From Microbacterium cremeum (GTDB lineage Bacteria > Actinomycetota > Actinomycetes > Actinomycetales > Microbacteriaceae), in the NCBI RefSeq assembly GCF_015277855.1, contig NZ_CP063812.1, positions 248,001 to 312,000 on the forward strand: a stretch of DNA of 64,000 nt, written 5' to 3'. Positions 59,010 through 64,000 of the stretch are shown here, in pieces. How positions within the stretch are numbered: position 1 is the stretch's first letter; every line of letters begins with the position of its first letter. The notes below the pieces were generated by a model. That model saw nothing but the letters and a program-made list of their open reading frames with translations. It had not been told where the DNA came from and made no database searches. The translations under genes and the position numbers were made by a program.

Positions 59010-60395
59010 TCACTGTGTCGGTGCGCCGGCGATGCGTGTTCGCAGCGCAGACGTCTCGACCAGCTGCGTCGCGACGACGACGGGGTCGCCGGTGCTCGAA
59101 CGCAGCTGTTCGGCGAGCGCGTCCAGCTGCGCCAGGAGTGCGACCTCGACGTCGTGGTCGGCGCAGAGCAGATGCAGTTCGGCGATCGCCTGCAGAAGCC
59201 GAGATACGACGGCAGGGTGCGTGGCACCGTAGTGGCGCAGCGGGGTGAGCGCTGCCTCGATGGCGTCGGTGCGAGGGGACGGCGACGTCACGACGCTGAG
59301 CTGCCCGTGCAACCCCGCGAGGCGGGCGGGCAACGTCGGATTGTGAAGGCGACGGGCCGTGATGGCGGACAGATGCCCGAGAGCGTGCGCCGCCGTGGTC
59401 GGATCGTTGACCCCGGGCGACAGGGCGCGCAGGCCGATGTCGACAGTCTGCTGCACGCCGAAGTCGATGTCTTCAGCAGCCGTGCGCTCGTAGCGGATCG
59501 AAAAGGCGTTCTTCACCGCGGATGCCACCTCGGCCGCGATCGGTCCGGTGCTCGTGCCAGCGTCGGTTCGCCGGGGCCACCAGTGCGCCAGGGGGGTTCC
59601 GGTGACGACGTTGTCGCCGACGTCGCGGTCCACCTCGACCACGATGTCGTGGTCGTCCGCGGACGCGACCAAGGCCGGAACATCCAGGCGTGTGATGAAC
59701 CCGCTCGATTCGGACACCACGACGCCTCGCCAGAGGGGTTCGGTGATCTCGCCCCGGTACTCGGGCGCAGACGCATTGCGCTCGCCGACGAGGTCGATCG
59801 TGCGGTCCGTCTCGGCGTGGATCTCTTTCAGCATCGTCTCCACGCGCAGCTGGGTCGCCAGGTGGGCGAGGAAGAACACGAGCAGGATGACGCTCAGCAC
59901 CGTCATCGCGAAGGCGACCGTGACCGCGATCCGCGGCACGAATTCCGAGGCGCCATCGTCGCCGGACCGCACCGACCTGAGGACGGTGAGCGAGTACGCG
60001 AACGTGCCGAGGAAGGCCGCGAGGGTGACGTGGACGTTCCGGTCGCGGGCGAACAGCCGCAGGACGCGCGGAGACGCCTGACTGCTGGCCAGCTGCAGAG
60101 CGATGACGGTGAGCGAGAAGGTCAGTGAGGTCGCAGTGATGAGCGAGCCCGCGATGGACGAGAGGACGGAGCGCGCTGTAGCGGCGCCGCCGTTGAAGAC
60201 GGCAGAGTGCACGGCCGTCGGAAGGCTCGCGTCGACGGCGAGATCGACGCGGGGGAGCACGATCCCGAGGCCCACGGCGACGAAGACGGTGAGCAGGGGT
60301 AGCGGCCACAGCCGGGATTCGATCGACTCCGAGACCCGCGCCCACCACCCGCGGCCCTGATGCGGAGACCACCGGTCGCGCCGACGGTCAGGCAT
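59010..60395 (-). CDS. DUF2254 membrane protein
   Basis: A 461-residue protein with four transmembrane helices (about 32-52, 80-105, 122-140 and 160-182) and a large cytoplasmic C-terminal domain with VDIGLRALSPGVNDPTTA, the family hallmark. DUF2254 is a conserved bacterial membrane family of unknown role. Its start overlaps the end of a 61-residue gene by eight bases, so the two are coexpressed. Confidence 0.85.
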   Translation of the reverse strand: MPDRRRDRWSPHQGRGWWARVSESIESRLWPLPLLTVFVAVGLGIVLPRVDLAVDASLPTAVHSAVFNGGAATARSVLSSIAGSLITATSLTFSLTVIALQLASSQASPRVLRLFARDRNVHVTLAAFLGTFAYSLTVLRSVRSGDDGASEFVPRIAVTVAFAMTVLSVILLVFFLAHLATQLRVETMLKEIHAETDRTIDLVGERNASAPEYRGEITEPLWRGVVVSESSGFITRLDVPALVASADDHDIVVEVDRDVGDNVVTGTPLAHWWPRRTDAGTSTGPIAAEVASAVKNAFSIRYERTAAEDIDFGVQQTVDIGLRALSPGVNDPTTAAHALGHLSAITARRLHNPTLPARLAGLHGQLSVVTSPSPRTDAIEAALTPLRHYGATHPAVVSRLLQAIAELHLLCADHDVEVALLAQLDALAEQLRSSTGDPVVVATQLVETSALRTRIAGAPTQ

Positions 60396-60573
60396 CGTCG
60401 GTGTCCTTCGGCAGCGCCGAGCCGTTGCCCAGCAGTGCGCGACGGGATGTCAGCGCGCGGCGGAACGCCCGCGACGTCGTCGACAGCCGCGTGACGAGCA
60501 ACTGCAACCCCGCGAGCAGGACGAACGACGCGGTGCCCTCCGTCGATGACACGTCGATGCTCAGCGACCGCAT
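60388..60573 (-). CDS. Small basic protein upstream of DUF2254
   Basis: A 61-residue protein (MRSLSIDVSSTEG…, then FVLLAGLQLLVTRLSTTSRAFRRALTSRR). GAGAGGAGAG lies upstream of the ATG, and the overlap with the DUF2254 start suggests a translated gene. One short hydrophobic segment followed by an Arg-rich helix could be a membrane-associated peptide. No family recognised. Confidence 0.55.
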   Translation of the reverse strand: MRSLSIDVSSTEGTASFVLLAGLQLLVTRLSTTSRAFRRALTSRRALLGNGSALPKDTDDA

Positions 60574-60698
60574 GCGCTGCTCTCCTCTCGTCGCGCCACA
60601 GTCTGCCGCCGGAGTCTGTCGGCGGCCATGGGGTTGCGCATTCGGCCATCGGGCTGCATCGCGGCAGCAAGTCAATGGAGTACCGCATAACTACTTGG

Positions 60699-60708
60699 AC
60701 ATCCATGT
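60699..60708. promoter_or_regulatory. Candidate operator of the isobutyryl-CoA cluster
   Basis: ACAT-CC-ATGT sits in CTTGGACATCCATGTAAACTT, about 85 bases before the acyl-CoA dehydrogenase start, with TAAACT as a possible -10 box. TetR/LiuR-type regulators of branched-chain acyl-CoA genes use similar sites; no such regulator is adjacent. Confidence 0.4.
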
Positions 60709-60791
60709 AAACTTGGCGCCGTGCCGACGAGGGCACGATCACGCTGGACGGATGCCCCACAAGAGCACCGTCGATGGCTGAAGGAGCACCG

Positions 60792-61985
60792 GTGTCCACC
60801 ACGATCACCCCCCTGACCCCGAGTCTGACCACCGAGGAGCGCGCCGCGATCCTCGACGCGGTGCGCGAATTCGCCCGCACCGAGCTGGAACCGCACGCGC
60901 TCGAGTGGGACGCGAAGTCGATCTTCCCGCGCGATACGCTGCGCCTCGCCGGCGAGCTCGGCCTCGGCGGCGTGTACGTCCGCGAGGACGTCGGCGGCTC
61001 GGGCCTCTCGCGCTCGGACGCCGTCGCGATCTTCGAGGAGCTCGCGCAGGGCGACCCTGCGATCGCCGCGTACATCTCGATCCACAACATGGTCGCGTGG
61101 ATGCTCGACACCTACGGCACCGACGCCCAGCGCCACGAATGGCTGCCGCGCCTGACGGCGATGACCGACTTCGGCAGCTACTGCCTCACCGAGCCGGGCG
61201 CGGGTTCCGATGCCGCGGCGATCACCACGAGCGCGATCCGGGTTTCTGACGAACAGGGTGGCGACGAGTACGTGCTGACCGGCGTCAAGCAGTTCATCTC
61301 GGGCGCGGGCGAGGCATCCGTCTACATCGTCATGGCGCGCACCGGCGAGCCGGGCGCGCGCGGGATCACCGCGTTCCTGGTGCCCGACGGCACCCCGGGG
61401 CTGTCTTTCGGCTCGCCCGAGCACAAGATGGGCTGGAACGCGCAGCCCACCCGCCAGGTCATCCTCGACGAGGTGCGTGTGCCCGCCGCCAACGTGCTGG
61501 GCGGCGAAGGCCAGGGCTTCAAGATCGCGATGTCGGCGCTCGACGGCGGTCGCATCAACATCGCCGCATGCTCGCTCGGCGGGGCGCAGTGGGCGCTCGA
61601 TCGCGCGCTGCGCTACGTGCACGAGCGGTTCACGTTCGGTGAGCCGCTGGCCGAGAAGCAGGCCGTACAGTTCGCGCTCGCCGACATGGCCACCGAGCTG
61701 CGTGCCGCGCGCGCACTGGTGCGGGATGCCGCGGCCGCCCTCGACGGAGACGGCACCGGCGAGAAGGCCGCCGACGCGAGCATGCAGTGCGCGATGGCCA
61801 AGCGCTTCGCCACCGACGCCGGGTTCTCGGTCGCGAACCAGGCGCTGCAGCTGCACGGCGGCTACGGGTACCTCCACGAGTACGGGATCGAGAAGGTGGT
61901 GCGCGATCTGCGCGTTCATCAGATCCTGGAGGGGACCAACGAGATCATGCGCGTGATCATCGGCCGACAGCTGCTCGCGCAGTGA
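60792..61985 (+). CDS. Acyl-CoA dehydrogenase (isobutyryl-CoA dehydrogenase-like)
   Basis: A 397-residue FAD enzyme: YCLTEPGAGSDAAA and GEASVYIVMAR flavin-binding segments, LHGGYGYLHEYGIEKVVRD near the C-terminus, and the catalytic Glu in LEGTNEIMR. It oxidises short branched acyl-CoA; the neighbouring hydroxyisobutyrate dehydrogenase points to isobutyryl-CoA. The GTG at 60792 has GAAGGAG five bases upstream and is preferred over the ATG at 60774. Confidence 0.88.
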   Translation: MSTTITPLTPSLTTEERAAILDAVREFARTELEPHALEWDAKSIFPRDTLRLAGELGLGGVYVREDVGGSGLSRSDAVAIFEELAQGDPAIAAYISIHNMVAWMLDTYGTDAQRHEWLPRLTAMTDFGSYCLTEPGAGSDAAAITTSAIRVSDEQGGDEYVLTGVKQFISGAGEASVYIVMARTGEPGARGITAFLVPDGTPGLSFGSPEHKMGWNAQPTRQVILDEVRVPAANVLGGEGQGFKIAMSALDGGRINIAACSLGGAQWALDRALRYVHERFTFGEPLAEKQAVQFALADMATELRAARALVRDAAAALDGDGTGEKAADASMQCAMAKRFATDAGFSVANQALQLHGGYGYLHEYGIEKVVRDLRVHQILEGTNEIMRVIIGRQLLAQ

Positions 61986-62013
61986 TCGCCGCGACCGGAC
62001 GAGGAGGTCCGCG

Positions 62014-62913
62014 ATGAGGATCGCATTCCTGGGGCTGGGCCACATGGGCCTGCCGATGGCGAAGAACCTGGCAGCGACGGGGCACGAGGTCGTCGGCTTC
62101 GACGTGTCGCCCCGAGCCGTCGAGACGGCGCGCGAGGCCGGGTTCTCGGTCGCCGATACGGGGACGGATGCCGCGGCTGCGGCATCCGTCGTCTTCACGA
62201 TGTTCCAGACCGGGCAGCAGGTGCTCGACGCGTACGGGAGTGTCGACGGTGCCCCCGGACTGCTGAAGGTCGCGAACCCGGGCGCCCTGTTCATCGACTG
62301 CTCGACGATCGCGGTCGACGAGGCCCGACAGGCGCACGCGCTCGCCGAGGCCGCGGGCCATCGCGCTCTCGACGCCCCCGTGTCGGGCGGGGTCGTCGGC
62401 GCCGAGAACGCGACCCTCGCGTTCATGGTCGGCGGATCCGACGAGGACTTCGAGGCCGCGAGGCCGCTGCTCGAGGCGATGGGTCGCCGCGTGGTGCACT
62501 GCGGCGGTGCGGGCCTCGGTCAAGCGGCCAAGGTGTGCAACAACATGATCCTCGCGGTGTCGCAGATCGCCGTCGCCGAGGCGTTCGTGCTCGGCGAGCG
62601 GCTCGGGCTGTCGCACCAGGCGCTGTTCGACGTGGCGTCGAACGCGTCGGGGCAGTGCTGGGCGCTCACCACCAACTGCCCGGTGCCGGGGCCTGTGCCC
62701 ACGAGTCCCGCCAACCGCGACTACCAGCCCGGGTTCGCCGGCGCGCTCATGAACAAAGACCTCGGGCTCGCCGAGCACGCCATCGCCTCGACCGGCGTCG
62801 AGGCGCGCATGGGTCGGCTCGCGCGCGAGATCTACAGCCGCTACGCCGACGGTCCCGGGGCCTCCCAGGACTTCTCGGGGATCATCAACACGATCCGCGC
62901 CGAGTCCGTATGA
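62014..62913 (+). CDS. mmsB: 3-hydroxyisobutyrate dehydrogenase
   Basis: A 299-residue NAD(P) dehydrogenase: FLGLGHMGLPMAKNL at the start, IDCSTI, DAPVSGGVVGAENATLAFMVGG, and the catalytic Lys in GQAAKVCNN, with a GFAGALMNKDLGLA tail helix. It oxidises 3-hydroxyisobutyrate to methylmalonate semialdehyde in valine degradation. A GAGGAGG site precedes the ATG, 28 bases past the acyl-CoA dehydrogenase. Confidence 0.92.
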   Translation: MRIAFLGLGHMGLPMAKNLAATGHEVVGFDVSPRAVETAREAGFSVADTGTDAAAAASVVFTMFQTGQQVLDAYGSVDGAPGLLKVANPGALFIDCSTIAVDEARQAHALAEAAGHRALDAPVSGGVVGAENATLAFMVGGSDEDFEAARPLLEAMGRRVVHCGGAGLGQAAKVCNNMILAVSQIAVAEAFVLGERLGLSHQALFDVASNASGQCWALTTNCPVPGPVPTSPANRDYQPGFAGALMNKDLGLAEHAIASTGVEARMGRLAREIYSRYADGPGASQDFSGIINTIRAESV

Positions 62914-62942
62914 CCCCCGCCCCCGCCGCGTCGCCGCGTGCG

Positions 62943-63016
62943 AGATGTCCTGTTCTGGCGGAGGCAGGACGATTCGGGAGCTGAACGTCCTGCATTCGCC
63001 AGATGTCCTGTTCTGG
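62943..63016. repeat. Composite direct/inverted repeat before echA
   Basis: AGATGTCCTGTTCTGG occurs at 62943-62958 and 63001-63016, 58 bases apart. Between them GCAGGACG (62964) faces CGTCCTGC (62986). This looks like another small palindromic element, unlike the other families in the window. Confidence 0.7.
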
Positions 63017-63088
63017 TGAGAGCACATGCCCTGGTGTGGTGAGATGTGCACCACCCCTCACGAAAGCGGAGCCATGACGGAGGAACCG

Positions 63089-63865
63089 ATGACCGAGTTC
63101 GAGACGATCCTCACCGAGACGCGAGGACGCGTCGGATGGATCACCCTCCACCGGCCGGAGGCGCTCAATGCGCTCAACACGCAGGTGATGCACGAAGTCG
63201 TGGTCGCGGCATCCGCCTTCGATGACGACGAGGGGATCGGCGCCATCGTGGTGACCGGCTCGGAGCGCGCGTTCGCGGCCGGCGCCGACATCAAGGAGAT
63301 GGAGTCCAAGAGCGGCATCGACATGCTGATGGGCGACCACTTCGGCGGGTGGGCCCGGTTCGCGGCCGTGCGCACGCCCGTGATCGCGGCGGTGTCGGGG
63401 TACGCGCTCGGCGGCGGCTGCGAGTTGGCCATGATGTGCGACATCATCCTCGCCGCCGACACCGCGAAGTTCGGTCAGCCCGAGATCAACCTCGGCGTGA
63501 TCCCGGGCATGGGCGGCTCGCAGCGGCTCATCCGCGCGGTCGGGTACTACAAGGCCGCCGACCTGATCCTCACGGGACGCATGATGGATGCCGCAGAAGC
63601 CGAGCGCTCGGGACTCGTGTCGCGCGTCGTGCCCGCCGCCGAGCTCCTCGACGAGGCGGCGAAGATCGCCGAGGCGATCGCGTCGAAGAGCCTGCCGGCG
63701 CTGTACGCGGCGAAGTCGACGCTCGACGCGGCGCTCGAGACGTCGCTCGCCGAGGGACTTCGCCTCGAGCGGCACGTGTTCGCGAGCCTCTTCGACACCG
63801 CCGACCAGAAAGAGGGCATGGCCGCGTTCCGCGAGAAGCGCACCCCGGACTTCGAGAATCGCTGA
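63089..63865 (+). CDS. Enoyl-CoA hydratase (crotonase)
   Basis: A 258-residue hydratase with both catalytic glutamates: GGGCEL and [13 protein letters not shown]. It probably hydrates methacrylyl-CoA to 3-hydroxyisobutyryl-CoA here, as well as crotonyl-CoA. The ATG at 63089 has GGAGGA five bases upstream; 63074 is an alternative. Third gene of the valine cluster. Confidence 0.91.
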   Translation: MTEFETILTETRGRVGWITLHRPEALNALNTQVMHEVVVAASAFDDDEGIGAIVVTGSERAFAAGADIKEMESKSGIDMLMGDHFGGWARFAAVRTPVIAAVSGYALGGGCELAMMCDIILAADTAKFGQPEINLGVIPGMGGSQRLIRAVGYYKAADLILTGRMMDAAEAERSGLVSRVVPAAELLDEAAKIAEAIASKSLPALYAAKSTLDAALETSLAEGLRLERHVFASLFDTADQKEGMAAFREKRTPDFENR

Positions 63866-63928
63866 GCGTTTCGAACCGCTGAGGCGCTGCGAGCGAGGAC
63901 CGAGCGGGACGCAACGAGGTCCCGAGTG
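63866..63928. repeat. Degenerate GAGCGAAG-type repeat after echA
   Basis: GCGTTTCGAACC, GCTGCGAGCGAGGACCGAGCG and GACGCAACGAGG are diverged words of the family at 8702 and 46262. It fills the gap between convergent gene ends. Confidence 0.5.
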
Positions 63929-64000
63929 TCAGAGGGGGTCGGGCTGCGGCTTCGGGTCGGTGAAGTCGCCCGCGTCCTTGCGCAGCCGCGCGATGATGCG
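63929..64000 (-). CDS. C-terminal end of an unidentified protein (cut by the window)
   Basis: The last 23 codons of a minus-strand gene: RIIARLRKDAGDFTDPKPQP then D-P-L and stop. A basic helix followed by a Pro/Asp-rich tail. Too little remains to name it; the start lies beyond the window. Confidence 0.5.
   Translation of the reverse strand, partial: RIIARLRKDAGDFTDPKPQPDPL

Overview
The window is typical high-GC (roughly 70 %) actinobacterial DNA. The mix of F420 genes, FCD-type GntR regulators, GTG starts, GTGA/ATGA gene overlaps, leaderless promoters and short palindromic repeats points to Microbacteriaceae, probably Microbacterium. This is inference from style and gene content; no rRNA or tRNA gene is present to prove it. 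No phage, insertion sequence, plasmid gene or CRISPR array was seen, so the region reads as core chromosome.

Layout: (1) 67-6769, minus strand: an F420 operon with a CofGH-type gene, a Baeyer-Villiger-like monooxygenase, F420-dependent glucose-6-phosphate dehydrogenase, CofC/FbiD and a cupin. The CofH half of the CofGH protein has no cluster-binding cysteines. (2) 6873-13670: an ABC-2 exporter whose ATPase has a long repeat-built acidic tail, a 3-hydroxyisobutyryl-CoA hydrolase, an LssY_C/membrane protein pair and a J-domain protein. (3) 13683-18338: an L-fucose-type acid catabolism cluster (regulator, lactonase, dehydrogenase, hydrolase, dehydratase) sharing one operator word, ACATCGGATGT. 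(4) 18344-23053: a D,D-carboxypeptidase, then a TPP riboswitch driving the ykoEDC-type ECF transporter. (5) 23070-32098: assorted small enzymes, acyl-CoA/SDR genes, LysE, GNAT and rlmN. (6) 32293-36179: a heterodimeric ABC exporter with one degenerate ATPase, ended by a perfect 18-bp terminator stem. (7) 36268-42842: a LysR/aldo-keto reductase pair, Nudix, VOC, RNase HI, and an ABC-2 exporter with a MarR regulator. (8) 42998-47997: an autoregulated methylcitrate-cycle operon (GntR, prpD, prpB, prpC, thioesterase). (9) 48160-58369: a thiolase, a rifampin-phosphotransferase-like enzyme with its TetR regulator, and a giant secreted amylopullulanase under LacI-type operators. (10) 58446-64000: a small membrane protein, a YCII-family gene remnant, DUF2254, and an isobutyryl-CoA (valine) catabolic cluster.

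The genes link up. Acyl-CoA dehydrogenase (60792), enoyl-CoA hydratase (63089), 3-hydroxyisobutyryl-CoA hydrolase (10173) and 3-hydroxyisobutyrate dehydrogenase (62014) make a nearly complete valine route whose propionyl-CoA product feeds the methylcitrate operon. Several separate families of short palindromic repeats are scattered through the window. Many copies sit in frame inside conserved genes (fgd, cofC, fbiC, rlmN, prpD, the hydrolase, the ABC ATPase), where they add loops, linkers or termini.
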